7,933 bases of DNA from Bacteroides sp. (GCA_019412865.1 DXOJ01000231.1:1-7933), one strand, 5' to 3'. Numbered from the stretch's first letter, positions 1-7,375 are shown. Notes: generated by a model from the sequence alone, not told the origin. Program-made: numbers and translations.

Positions 1-31
1 TCGTAGACTTGTATATATTTAGAATACCATT

Positions 32-1183
32 TCATAAATTACTTTTTTTTGTGGGAACTAACTCTTCAAACATCTTTATCCATTGTTTAATAATCCGTTC
101 AATCTGGAAGCGTTGGGCGCTGACGAGTGCCTGCCGACCCATGTTTATGCGTATATCTTCATTTTCTATCAGGTAACTAATCTTTTTTACCAAGTCTTCT
201 ATATTCCCATTTTTCGCCAGCAGACCGTCTTTTCCGTCATCAATAATGTCTTTCGGTCCGCAAGGACAGTCGAAAGAAACAGGTGGTACACCACACGCCA
301 TTGCTTCGGTAATAACCATTCCGAATCCCTCAAAGCGGGATGAAAGAACAAAAATCGAACTTTCGCAATATTTATCTACGATATTAGACACAGTGTGTTC
401 CAGTATGCATGAATCCGTCATCGCCAGTTCGTCAATTCTTTGTTGGAAAGAGTCTCTTAACACTCCATCTCCATAAATGCGCAATGTCCATGTCGGATAT
501 TTTTTAGAGATGATGCTCCAAGCTTCTATCAATAAATCGAATCCTTTTTGTGGAACGTATCTTCCTGCAGCAATGACTTGATGTGCGCTGCATGTTGAGA
601 AACGCTCTGTTTGTGTAATGATAGGGTTGGGGATTACACAGATATTATTTAGTTCGGGCCAAAAAGCAGTCTCTTCATGCGTGAGGACGACAAACTTATC
701 CAATTGCTTTAAATTTTTCAGCAACTCTTTTTCCCATTTCTTTTGTAGGATACCCCCGAAGTACCCTCCTTTACTTGTACCGTAGGAGTGGCGCGTTACA
801 TGGAATTCGCCGACCTTTTTGCTCCCGTCGGCGATGGAGTGGATAAACTTCATTTCCCGTCGTATGGTTGAGAGTGTGATGTCCGGCCGTATATCCATCA
901 GCAGACGTGTGAAACGTTTGCGGAATTTATAAAAACGGAAGGGGTACTTCAGTAATTTGCTGATCGGCGATTGGTTGAACGGCCAATCAAATGATATGCC
1001 GAGGTCTATATGCTTCACTTTGGGCGAAAGAGCAAAATGAATTTGTCTGTCCCGTTGTTCCGACGTGATGATATACACTTCATAACCTTCACAATGTTCG
1101 GCCAGATAGTTTGCTTTGAATGTGACGATCCGTTCTAAGCCACCGGGTGCATAAAGTGAAGGCAAGTAATATGCAATTTTCAT
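32..1183 (-). CDS. GT4 family glycosyltransferase (GT-B fold), last gene of the cluster in this window
   Basis: A 383-residue protein that should transfer a sugar from a nucleotide-sugar donor to the growing lipid-linked glycan at the cytoplasmic face of the inner membrane. The N-terminal acceptor domain begins with a Rossmann strand and a glycine-rich loop (MKIAYYLPSL, then APGGLERI at residues 12-19), the usual opening of the AmsD/PglH-like branch of GT4. The C-terminal donor domain starts near residue 203 (AAGRYVPQKGFDLLIEAW at 205-222). It carries an intact EX7E motif, E285 to E293 in EGFGMVITE, followed by AMACGVPPV and the CGPKDII loop that contacts the donor. Length is normal for the family. 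The ATG at 1183 opens directly on the first beta strand, so the start is secure. It follows the preceding GT4 gene after 71 nt. The sugar and linkage cannot be read from the sequence. It is visibly more AT-rich than the flippase and GT-D genes. Confidence 0.93.
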   Translation of the reverse strand: MKIAYYLPSLYAPGGLERIVTFKANYLAEHCEGYEVYIITSEQRDRQIHFALSPKVKHIDLGISFDWPFNQSPISKLLKYPFRFYKFRKRFTRLLMDIRPDITLSTIRREMKFIHSIADGSKKVGEFHVTRHSYGTSKGGYFGGILQKKWEKELLKNLKQLDKFVVLTHEETAFWPELNNICVIPNPIITQTERFSTCSAHQVIAAGRYVPQKGFDLLIEAWSIISKKYPTWTLRIYGDGVLRDSFQQRIDELAMTDSCILEHTVSNIVDKYCESSIFVLSSRFEGFGMVITEAMACGVPPVSFDCPCGPKDIIDDGKDGLLAKNGNIEDLVKKISYLIENEDIRINMGRQALVSAQRFQIERIIKQWIKMFEELVPTKKSNL

Positions 1184-1254
1184 GATTGAGCGTTTTTTAG
1201 TTTGTTTTTTTGCTATAATGGTATATATTTCGTAATCGGACGCCTATACAAAAT

Positions 1255-2379
1255 TTAGATGGAGGCTCCTGCCTTGTCAATGACTTTCTGCATTTGAGTT
1301 TTCCATGATAGAGGGCGGACTGATTCGCGTATCTCTGCAGGTGTCATTTTTAAGGTGTTCCGGAACTTAATCAATTCTTGAATATCAATCGGAGATTCAT
1401 CGGGCTGTACTTTCCATACATAGGGAGTAGAATCGAAGTCCTCATCTGTTTCCGAGTAAGTGAAGGCAAACCCTCGTGCGGCATATTCTCGATTCTTAAG
1501 TGTTTTAATGGAGGTAATTCCACTACGATGTCGTCCCAGACTACCGATGGCGAAGTCGGCTTTTTCGAACATGGCATCCAGTTCGTCGCCGTGTAAAGGG
1601 CCGTGCAGAAGAACATAAGGTTCCAGATGATTATCACGGATGACAGGTAGAATCTCTGCCCGTTCCCGTTCGCCGGATAGTGGACCTACAATATGAAAGT
1701 AGACTTTATATTCCGGATTGTTACGGTAATAGTCCGCCAATCCTCGTACGAGACGGTCGAACCCGTGCCAGTAGTGCACTTCCGCCACTCCGATCAGGTG
1801 TAGCTCTTTTGTGGTGTCATTTTGATGTTTCCTCATTGGAATCTCTTCAAAATCAATACCATTTGAGATACGTATGGTGTGTCCGCCAAAGATATTTTCC
1901 GCATTGGAGAAGGTGATGATATTATCCAGACTTTTTGCGAGTTTCTTGCGGAAACAACGGTCGATGGCAAGGTGAAATTTTGAAGAACGGGTGATATACT
2001 CCTGATCGTAAGGATATGTGGGTATTTCCATCACTACTTTTGCGCCTGTACGTTTCAATAACTTCACCAGTCGAAGGGTGAAAGGACTGGCGTTGTGGAA
2101 AGAGCGCATGTATACAAAGTCGATTCCTTCACGGCGGGCATAGTCAATGATAGGCGAGTAATAGACACGTCTCCATACCTTTGCGGCAAAGCCTGTGCCA
2201 AAATCGGCAATCACTTCGTCATTCACCATCCAACGCCGTTCACCATAAGGGGTAACGTCGTAGTGACACAAGCGAACATCCACTCCACATTCTTTGAGAG
2301 CTTTTACCTGATAACGTATTTTCTTACTGATTCCGTTGGCCTCATTGAAGCCGTGAAATATAAGGAAAAGGGCTTTCAT
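1255..2379 (-). CDS. GT4-like glycosyltransferase (GT-B fold) with a degenerate EX7E motif
   Basis: Encodes 374 residues from the ATG at 2379. The reading frame can be extended to a TTG at 2430, but that adds only 17 mostly basic and polar residues made by an A-rich repeat. The protein from the ATG opens on the expected Rossmann strand (MKALFLIF, then a G-I-S-K-K loop at 16-20), so I prefer 2379. Domain boundary signs are ISNGIDFEEIP (171-181) followed by the donor-domain strand LHLIGVAEVHYWHGFDRLV (193-211). The end of the active-site motif is present as KNREYAARGFAF (295-306). Glu298 matches the second Glu of EX7E, but the position eight residues earlier is Ser290, not Glu. Related capsule transferases often show this relaxed motif, so I infer an active enzyme rather than a dead one. 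It lies 66 nt after the GT-D gene. Likely role: one step in building the lipid-linked repeat unit; donor and acceptor unknown. Confidence 0.88.
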   Translation of the reverse strand: MKALFLIFHGFNEANGISKKIRYQVKALKECGVDVRLCHYDVTPYGERRWMVNDEVIADFGTGFAAKVWRRVYYSPIIDYARREGIDFVYMRSFHNASPFTLRLVKLLKRTGAKVVMEIPTYPYDQEYITRSSKFHLAIDRCFRKKLAKSLDNIITFSNAENIFGGHTIRISNGIDFEEIPMRKHQNDTTKELHLIGVAEVHYWHGFDRLVRGLADYYRNNPEYKVYFHIVGPLSGERERAEILPVIRDNHLEPYVLLHGPLHGDELDAMFEKADFAIGSLGRHRSGITSIKTLKNREYAARGFAFTYSETDEDFDSTPYVWKVQPDESPIDIQELIKFRNTLKMTPAEIRESVRPLSWKTQMQKVIDKAGASI

Positions 2380-2412
2380 TCGTTTTTTTTCTGTATTCAA
2401 TGATTGTTTATT

Positions 2413-2450
2413 CTGTTTTCTTTTTCTCAAACTGTTTTTTCTTTTTCAAA
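2413..2450. repeat. Imperfect 19-bp tandem duplication at the GT-D/GT4 junction
   Basis: Two head-to-tail copies, 2413-2431 and 2432-2450, match at 16 of 19 positions (both begin CTGTTTT and end CAAA on the plus strand). The right-hand copy covers the TGA stop of the GT-D gene (2446-2448). The left-hand copy supplies the TTG that opens the spurious N-terminal extension of the next gene. On the coding strand the unit is a long purine run, the kind of sequence prone to slippage. Confidence 0.6.
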
Positions 2451-3357
2451 CGATTTGGGCGATGATTTGTTTCCGGTATTCTTCTCCGGCATCCGCCACT
2501 TCGCTGCCAATGGCAGTTTCGTTGACATATTTTCGTTCCAGTTTCACTTTTTTATGGGCTCCCATCCGCCACCATTCATACTCTACGTCCACATGACCAA
2601 CGTCGATGGCCTGATAGCCGGCTTTAAACAAATCGTAGGCCAACACAGTGGCTGCGGGGCCGAGGGCAATCAGAAACAAGGCTTCTTTTTCCACTTTGCA
2701 GGCCTCCCGCTTGATGTCTTCCAGGCGTTCGAATGCATCTCTGGGCGGACAGAGAATACGCCGGATGCTCCGGGCATTATCGAAAAGATCGTTGCCCACT
2801 CCGAGCCGGCTTTTCTCCCCTTCGATGAAGACGATGTCCCGGTTCTCCCAAATGCCCTTCATGTCGTGAAACCATCGGGCGGAGTCTTCTTTGCGGGCAA
2901 AGTCCATATAAGGACGGGTGACGAATGTATTGTAATATTTTCGTCCCGCTACCAGCAAACGGTCCCACCACGAACCGTACAGATAAAAATGAGTCCTCCA
3001 GAACCGGCGACTTTTGCGATTGTAGCGATACAAATCGCGGAATGCGTCGGAGATGCAGACAATATGTCCTTCTTCGTGACTTTGCAGCACTTCGGTCAGT
3101 CTTTTAGCCAATAACGGGTCACCTTTCTGGAAACGGATTTCCTTTTCCGGACTGGTGAGCAACACTTCACCGTCGCCAAAACGACTGACAGAGCAACGGT
3201 CGTCGATGATTTTACGTATCGTTTCGTCGATGGATGCTACTTGCGGTGTGATTTTTCTCTTTTTCCGCAAGACGATGTACCAAAAATTGTACCATTCCAC
3301 GGTGCTGCCATACTTTATTTTATAACGTAGCGTTATAAAAATGTTGCGTATATTCAT
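2446..3357 (-). CDS. GT-D fold glycosyltransferase (DUF1792 / SP_1767-type family)
   Basis: A 303-residue protein matching the family founded on streptococcal SP_1767 and DGT1, the GT-D fold enzymes first described in glycosylation of the Fap1 adhesin. Features seen: SVSRFGDGEVLL at 56-67, holding the DXE metal-binding motif of the fold as D62-G63-E64; the loop EGEKSRLGVGNDLF at 179-192; a glycine-containing strand-helix ALGPAATVLAYDL at 231-243; and the C-terminal signature DVGHVDVEYEWW at 252-263. These blocks lie in the order expected for the family, and the length is normal or slightly long because of about 40 N-terminal residues before the domain. There is no signal peptide. The start lies 2 nt after the flippase stop (TAG-CT-ATG), which suggests translational coupling. 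It is among the most G+C-rich genes here. Family members transfer hexoses, commonly glucose; the actual donor and acceptor are inferred only to belong to this glycan. Confidence 0.92.
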   Translation of the reverse strand: MNIRNIFITLRYKIKYGSTVEWYNFWYIVLRKKRKITPQVASIDETIRKIIDDRCSVSRFGDGEVLLTSPEKEIRFQKGDPLLAKRLTEVLQSHEEGHIVCISDAFRDLYRYNRKSRRFWRTHFYLYGSWWDRLLVAGRKYYNTFVTRPYMDFARKEDSARWFHDMKGIWENRDIVFIEGEKSRLGVGNDLFDNARSIRRILCPPRDAFERLEDIKREACKVEKEALFLIALGPAATVLAYDLFKAGYQAIDVGHVDVEYEWWRMGAHKKVKLERKYVNETAIGSEVADAGEEYRKQIIAQIV

Positions 3358-3359
3358 AG

Positions 3360-4814
3360 CTATAGACTTTTTTTTCTTAACGACCGCACTTTACCGATAA
3401 TGTCATACTCATGCGTCATCTGTATATAAATGCCAAAGATAATAAAACTAACGATACCTTTAGCAATAATTGTCACAAAAATATTCATCCCTTCCAGTGC
3501 ATATTGCATTGGAATGAGGGCTAATGCTATCAAAATGCTAATCACCAACGGAGAAATAAGCTGACGGATGAACGGCCAGGCACTTTGCCGGAAGGTCACC
3601 CGGTACATCTGCCAATAACACTGTATGAAGTTGATGGTGAATGTCACCACAATGCAACTGGCCACTGCTGTCAGGGTTCCGAAATGGAAGATGCCGAGCA
3701 GAATTCCCGCCACGTTGAATGCGGACGAAAACACTCCGCACACAAACAAACTTCGTGTATCGCCTGCCGCCTGAAAGATGGAGCCGGACGAAGAGAGTAT
3801 AATCTGAATCCCTACAGAGAGCGACAGTATCCGGAACACGGGTACGGACGGCATCCATTGATCGCCGAAAATAATAAGCGTCACTTCCTCTGCCGTGAAG
3901 AAAAGCAGCACGCTAAGCGGCAGACCGATAAAGGCGAGGAAACGGACGATACGTTCGTAGGAACTCAACAGTTTTCCCTTGTCATTCTGGAAATCGCTGA
4001 AAATAGGGTGCATCACCGGAGTGATTACCTGCGTGATATTCTGCAAGGGCAGCATCATCAAGCGATACGATTTTTCGTAATATCCCAGATCGGACATACT
4101 CATATATTTACCAATCAGCAGTTTGTCCAGATTGCGGCTGAAATAGTTGATGACATTGAACAGGAATTGATAGGCGGAATAGGAAAATATCTTTCGGAGT
4201 ACCGTCAGTCCGAGTGTGAAACGCAACCGTTGTGGATAACGCTGAAAGGAAATCACGAAGATCAGTACGCTGGATACGATTGGATTGATAATCAATGCGT
4301 ACAATCCTGCTCCGCAGAGGGCGGCGGTTACCGCGGCTGCACCTGCCGAAATCTGAATGACGAAGCTACGGATAGCAATGAATTTAAATTCTTTGTTCCG
4401 GTAGAACATGGCTCCCGGCACAATGGTGGCGGAGGCGAAGAACAGGTTGACGGACAGCAGTTGGCACAGGATGCGCAGGGTGTCACTTTGGTAGTAATCG
4501 GCGATGATCCACGAAGAAGCGAAAAACAGGATGCTGATTCCGATGCCCGTCCATATAGTAAATGAGAAGATGTCCGACAAATCATCTTTAGTCAGCGATT
4601 TGTGCTGCACGATGGCGGGAGACACTCCCATGTCGGTGAGAAGATTGAAGAAGGCGATGATTACGGTGGCAACAGCTACGATGCCGAAGTCGTCCGGTGA
4701 TAGCAGACGTGCGAGAATTCCTGCCACAACAAGGGATATGACGACGCCACTGTATTTGGCCAGCGCTGTGTAAAATACCCCCGAAAATAATTGACTCTTA
4801 ATATTATTAGCCAT
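3360..4814 (-). CDS. Wzx/WzxC-like polysaccharide flippase (MOP superfamily)
   Basis: A 484-residue polytopic inner-membrane protein that should flip the undecaprenyl-linked oligosaccharide from the cytoplasmic to the periplasmic face. The N-terminus (SQLFSGVFYTALAKYSGVV, then ARLLSPDDFGIVAVATVI at 35-52) is the signature of the PST branch of MOP transporters, typified by colanic acid WzxC. The middle carries a conserved block around residues 216-246 (FLFNVINYFSRNLDKLLIGKY, MSMSDLGYY), the mark of the same subfamily. About a dozen hydrophobic segments run to the end, including pairs near 15-60, 85-105, 155-195, 290-315 and 420-465, and the C-terminus is short and basic. Length fits the family. 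The ATG at 4814 lies 17 nt after the GT2 stop, and the stop lies 2 nt before the GT-D gene, so it sits in the middle of the operon. Specificity for the glycan cannot be told. I leave the symbol blank because Wzx names are locus-specific. Confidence 0.93.
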   Translation of the reverse strand: MANNIKSQLFSGVFYTALAKYSGVVISLVVAGILARLLSPDDFGIVAVATVIIAFFNLLTDMGVSPAIVQHKSLTKDDLSDIFSFTIWTGIGISILFFASSWIIADYYQSDTLRILCQLLSVNLFFASATIVPGAMFYRNKEFKFIAIRSFVIQISAGAAAVTAALCGAGLYALIINPIVSSVLIFVISFQRYPQRLRFTLGLTVLRKIFSYSAYQFLFNVINYFSRNLDKLLIGKYMSMSDLGYYEKSYRLMMLPLQNITQVITPVMHPIFSDFQNDKGKLLSSYERIVRFLAFIGLPLSVLLFFTAEEVTLIIFGDQWMPSVPVFRILSLSVGIQIILSSSGSIFQAAGDTRSLFVCGVFSSAFNVAGILLGIFHFGTLTAVASCIVVTFTINFIQCYWQMYRVTFRQSAWPFIRQLISPLVISILIALALIPMQYALEGMNIFVTIIAKGIVSFIIFGIYIQMTHEYDIIGKVRSLRKKSL

Positions 4815-4831
4815 TGTTGTTTGTTATTGTT

Positions 4832-5779
4832 TCAATGTTTTGTGAATAGAAATTTGAAAAGCAAAGTTCCTATAGTTTTAGCTGATACATATTTTATATA
4901 TTTATGTAAACACAGCCATGCAAGTCTTATTCGTTCCGAAAATTGGAGCGAATGCGCTTGCCACATAGCAGCGTTAAGCATCTGTGATAAATATAGGTCA
5001 ATGATTGCTTTATTTTTGTTTTCAGTAGTCTGTTCTTTGAAGTTGAGAATCTCTTGCGTAACGACAAGATACCCTTCTATATTTCGATAAGTGAACTTGC
5101 GTGTCATAATTGAATTTTCCCTCATACGTCGTTGAAAAAATGCCCTTTTGACACATGCAGTCCTTGTCGCCTGTAAGTATAACAAGGTGGTAAATAGTTG
5201 ATCTTCATGGATAATGCCGGGATAAAATTGTAGATTGATACTATTTAAAAAATCTTTATGGATAAAATTAAGGCAGGCTGAAGGTGTATATTCTCTGTTC
5301 TGTAGTTGCAATTCGAGAGCTTCATTACCGACATAGACTTTGTTTTCCAGTTTATCTGTGCGTTTGTAATTCAATGAAGGAGCATTTTTTACATTGTTGT
5401 CATAGAAGCTTTGTGCGTCAAAGAAAACGAAGTCAAGTTGCATCTCTTCACATTTGAGATAGCATATTTCCATTGCATCTTCTTCTAGAAGGTCATCGCT
5501 ATCCATGAAATAGATATATTTGCCCCGTGCATGATTAATGCCGGTATTTCGCGCTTTGGATAACCCCTGATTTGTTTGCGTATATATATGTATACGGCTA
5601 TCCTTATTGCTGATTTTTTCTACAATATCCAGACTTCCGTCGGTCGACCCGTCATTGATAATGATGATTTCCAGTTCTTTCAGGCTTTGCTGTGTGATGC
5701 TTAGTATCGCTTCCCGAACATATTTTTCAGTGTTATAAACGGGTATGATAACACTGACTTTTATTTTGTTGTTTTCCAT
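4832..5779 (-). CDS. GT2 family glycosyltransferase (GT-A fold)
   Basis: A 315-residue cytoplasmic transferase of the GT2 family, probably using a UDP- or dTDP-linked hexose or N-acetylhexosamine donor. The N-terminal half has every expected element in order: KVSVIIPVYNTEKYV (7-21) for the nucleotide pocket, IIIINDGSTDGS (38-49), NQGLSKARNTGINHARGKYIYF (70-91) and the metal-binding D-x-D as D93-S94-D95. Further on, H191-E192-D193 provides the likely catalytic-base region, and a basic patch with RRMRENSIM follows, as in EpsJ/WaaV-like enzymes. No membrane helix is seen, so it adds one sugar rather than acting as a processive synthase. The ATG at 5779 fits the first strand. It lies 39 nt after the upstream transferase and 17 nt before the flippase. 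The gene is strikingly AT-rich compared with the flippase beside it. Confidence 0.94.
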   Translation of the reverse strand: MENNKIKVSVIIPVYNTEKYVREAILSITQQSLKELEIIIINDGSTDGSLDIVEKISNKDSRIHIYTQTNQGLSKARNTGINHARGKYIYFMDSDDLLEEDAMEICYLKCEEMQLDFVFFDAQSFYDNNVKNAPSLNYKRTDKLENKVYVGNEALELQLQNREYTPSACLNFIHKDFLNSINLQFYPGIIHEDQLFTTLLYLQATRTACVKRAFFQRRMRENSIMTRKFTYRNIEGYLVVTQEILNFKEQTTENKNKAIIDLYLSQMLNAAMWQAHSLQFSERIRLAWLCLHKYIKYVSAKTIGTLLFKFLFTKH

Positions 5780-5818
5780 ATTTTTGTAATCTGATGAGCT
5801 GCTAATGTGGAAGGAATT

Positions 5819-6934
5819 TCATTGCTGATTTGTCAAATTGCTGTAGAGCTTAGCATATTGTTTACCGACTTTTGCTGTACCCATGTTTTCTAGCGCATAT
5901 GTGTAGTTCATTTCTCCTTTTCCCCAAGCGGATAACTGTCGGGCTTCTTCCAGTGCTCGTATAATCTCTGCTTTATTATCTGGAGAAAAAGTAGGATTTC
6001 CCGTGCTGTTTAGTAATTCGCCAATATTACCAATATTAGGTCCTATAGCAATTTTGTGAAAGAGAAAAGCCAGAGGAATATTTGCGGAGTTTAATACATC
6101 TTTTCGTTGGATGAATACCACGTCTGAAGCTGCCATATAATAAGGGAGGTCACACTCGTCTATCGGTTCGTCGTTGGCTCCCGCCTGTAATCTGAATATA
6201 TGGTTGAACAACGGCATGAGTATATAGTATCCGATTCGGGAAGCCCATCGTTTGAGGATATTCCTGCCATAGTTATTGCGCCTTGAAAAGGGGTATAAGC
6301 GAGGGGCTATCAGTAGTTTCTGTTCTTCGTCCCAGTCACGGAACGCTCCGAGCACCATGCGTCTTTCTTCCCGGTTGCGGAACTTTCCGAAGGCGGTGAC
6401 GATGAATGCTTCTTGTGGGAGGTTCAGATATTGGCGCGCGCTCTCTATGCTGATATCTTCCTTGTAGGTATATTGGTAGATGTGGTGCGGGATGATGACA
6501 TTCCGGCTGTCGGGATATTTTTGCATGAATTCCGTCTGGCTGTAATGTCCCATGTGTACCACGATGTCACTTTCCGATTCGATGATGTCGTAGGCCCGGC
6601 TGATGATATCATTTGCATAGTGGGGGCGGATGTTGTGTCGTGTGTATATGAAATGAGCCCCCCGCGAGCGGAAAAAGGCAATACGTTCTTTCAGTCGGCG
6701 GATGACGTCGGGGTCTTCGCATGTCCATCCCACTACCTCCTCCGGCCATTGGAAATGGATGATGTCATAAGTCGTGTCCGATTCCCAGAATTCTTTTTGG
6801 GAGCATCTCACATCAATTCCAGCCATTTTGATAGCATCGCATAAGATAGGAACAAATAGATTGTCGGTTTCTCCGTTTTCTCTGAATACGATCAGTGCTT
6901 TTATTGATTGGCTGTCTGTTTCGCTATCACTCAT
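5819..6934 (-). CDS. GT-B fold glycosyltransferase (GT4-like), first gene of the glycan operon
   Basis: A 371-residue protein with a two-domain GT-B pattern. In the N-terminal acceptor half are KALIVFRENGETDNLFVPIL (12-31), DIIHFQWPE (57-65) and YTRHNIRPHY (97-106), then a paired His at 150-151 (IIPHHIY). The donor half starts at about 177 (FIVTAFGKFRNREERRMVLGAF) and ends with the motif region ASDVVFIQRKDVLNSANIPLAFLFHKIAIGPNIGNIGELL (269-308), where a classic GT4 would carry its EX7E segment; here the block keeps the N-S-x-x-x-P-L-A form instead. The HFQWPE and RHNIRPH blocks recall capsule transferases annotated as GT4-like or beta-mannosyl/glucuronosyltransferase-like; I cannot tell the sugar. 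The ATG at 6934 is the first in the frame and lies just downstream of the dyad region. As the first gene of the cluster it may act early in assembly, but gene order alone does not prove that. Confidence 0.87.
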   Translation of the reverse strand: MSDSETDSQSIKALIVFRENGETDNLFVPILCDAIKMAGIDVRCSQKEFWESDTTYDIIHFQWPEEVVGWTCEDPDVIRRLKERIAFFRSRGAHFIYTRHNIRPHYANDIISRAYDIIESESDIVVHMGHYSQTEFMQKYPDSRNVIIPHHIYQYTYKEDISIESARQYLNLPQEAFIVTAFGKFRNREERRMVLGAFRDWDEEQKLLIAPRLYPFSRRNNYGRNILKRWASRIGYYILMPLFNHIFRLQAGANDEPIDECDLPYYMAASDVVFIQRKDVLNSANIPLAFLFHKIAIGPNIGNIGELLNSTGNPTFSPDNKAEIIRALEEARQLSAWGKGEMNYTYALENMGTAKVGKQYAKLYSNLTNQQ

Positions 6935-6953
6935 TTTTTAAGTTTTAAAGACC

Positions 6954-6978
6954 TTTATTACATTGCAAATGTAATAAA
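6954..6978. repeat. 25-bp dyad (11-bp perfect arms) over the operon -7 box
   Basis: Left arm TTTATTACATT (6954-6964) and right arm AATGTAATAAA (6968-6978) are exact reverse complements around a 3-nt centre, GCA. It lies 20 nt upstream of the first glycosyltransferase start and contains the minus-strand TACATTTG promoter box. It could be an operator for a dimeric regulator or an RNA hairpin in the leader. No U-run follows on either strand, so it is a poor intrinsic terminator. Confidence 0.7.
6966..6973 (-). promoter_or_regulatory. Putative -7 box (TAnnTTTG) of the glycan operon
   Basis: On the minus strand this reads TACATTTG, an exact match to the Bacteroides -7 consensus TAnnTTTG. The start codon of the first glycosyltransferase is about 30 nt downstream, which gives a short leader. 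No TTTG or TTG is found 19-21 nt upstream, where the -33 box should be; that place is occupied by the edge of a second dyad (6977-6993). A missing -33 with a dyad in its place suggests a promoter that depends on a regulator, which is an inference. Confidence 0.45.
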
Positions 6979-6993
6979 ACTTATGATAAGTTT
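6977..6993. repeat. 17-bp dyad (8-bp perfect arms) next to the operon promoter
   Basis: Arms AAACTTAT (6977-6984) and ATAAGTTT (6986-6993) pair perfectly around one central base. It abuts the 25-bp dyad, sharing two bases. It lies directly upstream of the TACATTTG box and 15 nt after the stop of the small HTH-like gene. Read on the minus strand it is followed by a short TATT tract, so a weak terminator for the small gene is an alternative to an operator. Confidence 0.6.
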
Positions 6994-7008
6994 CTCCTTT
7001 TCTGTGTT

Positions 7009-7347
7009 TTAATTGCAGTTTAAGTTGCTATTTGAGGAAATCTGAAACAGGTCTAATGTTTTTATAAGCCGTTTTTCTTCTTGGGTATAAGGAATGTGGT
7101 GACTTTCGATATATTGCTTGAGAAAGATGCAAGCATGTATGAAAATGGCTGCTTTCATATAGCTGGTGAAATTTATGTAACGGTAGTAGGAGGCTTCACT
7201 GATGTTGATATGCACGCAGAGCTCTACTGTGGCTAGCTGTGACGTATTCAGGAGCTCTTTTATCAGCTTTATTCTGTTCTGATAATGCTCGCTTACTATT
7301 TTATTTTCTTCTATTTCTTCCAAAGTTTGGTTGCGTTTTGTATCCAT
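7009..7347 (-). CDS. Small hypothetical protein with a possible helix-turn-helix
   Basis: A 112-residue, soluble, charged protein that I do not recognise as a named family. Residues 6-34 form a likely amphipathic helix (NQTLEEIEENKIVSEHYQNR and onward). Residues 37-58, QLATVELCVHINISEASYYRYI, fit a helix-turn-helix: a first helix, a turn at N48-I49-S50 and a recognition helix from E51 with two Tyr and an Arg. A hydrophobic helix (65-80) and a basic C-terminal helix near 88-100 could serve dimerisation. The frame extends to a GTG at 7446, but a well-formed promoter at 7376-7406 lies inside that extension, so I choose the ATG at 7347. It precedes the glycan operon by 74 nt on the same strand and faces a divergent gene, a place typical of a local regulator. 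A role in controlling the operon is inference from position and the HTH pattern. Confidence 0.7.
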   Translation of the reverse strand: MDTKRNQTLEEIEENKIVSEHYQNRIKLIKELLNTSQLATVELCVHINISEASYYRYINFTSYMKAAIFIHACIFLKQYIESHHIPYTQEEKRLIKTLDLFQISSNSNLNCN

Positions 7348-7375
7348 ATTGTTTGGGGTTATTAATAATATTTGG

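Noticed and set aside
1184..1254. A possible internal promoter in the 71-nt gap between the two GT4 genes
   Set aside because: AT-rich words such as TATAAT occur, but no TTG and TAnnTTTG pair with correct spacing reads into the downstream gene.
2380..2430. TTG start at 2430 for the GT4 gene
   Set aside because: It would add 17 mostly basic and polar residues from an A-rich repeat before the Rossmann strand. The ATG at 2379 fits the family start.
2404..3114. A 236-codon open frame on the plus strand, antisense to the GT-D gene
   Set aside because: The GT-D gene has conserved motifs throughout. The antisense frame has no recognisable domain and no promoter, and it begins in the purine-rich repeat.
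3585..4565. A 326-codon open frame on the plus strand, antisense to the flippase
   Set aside because: The opposite strand codes for a flippase with clear family motifs and membrane helices. The antisense product is His/Gln/Glu/Cys-rich with no domain, as expected of a mirror frame of a G+C-richer gene.
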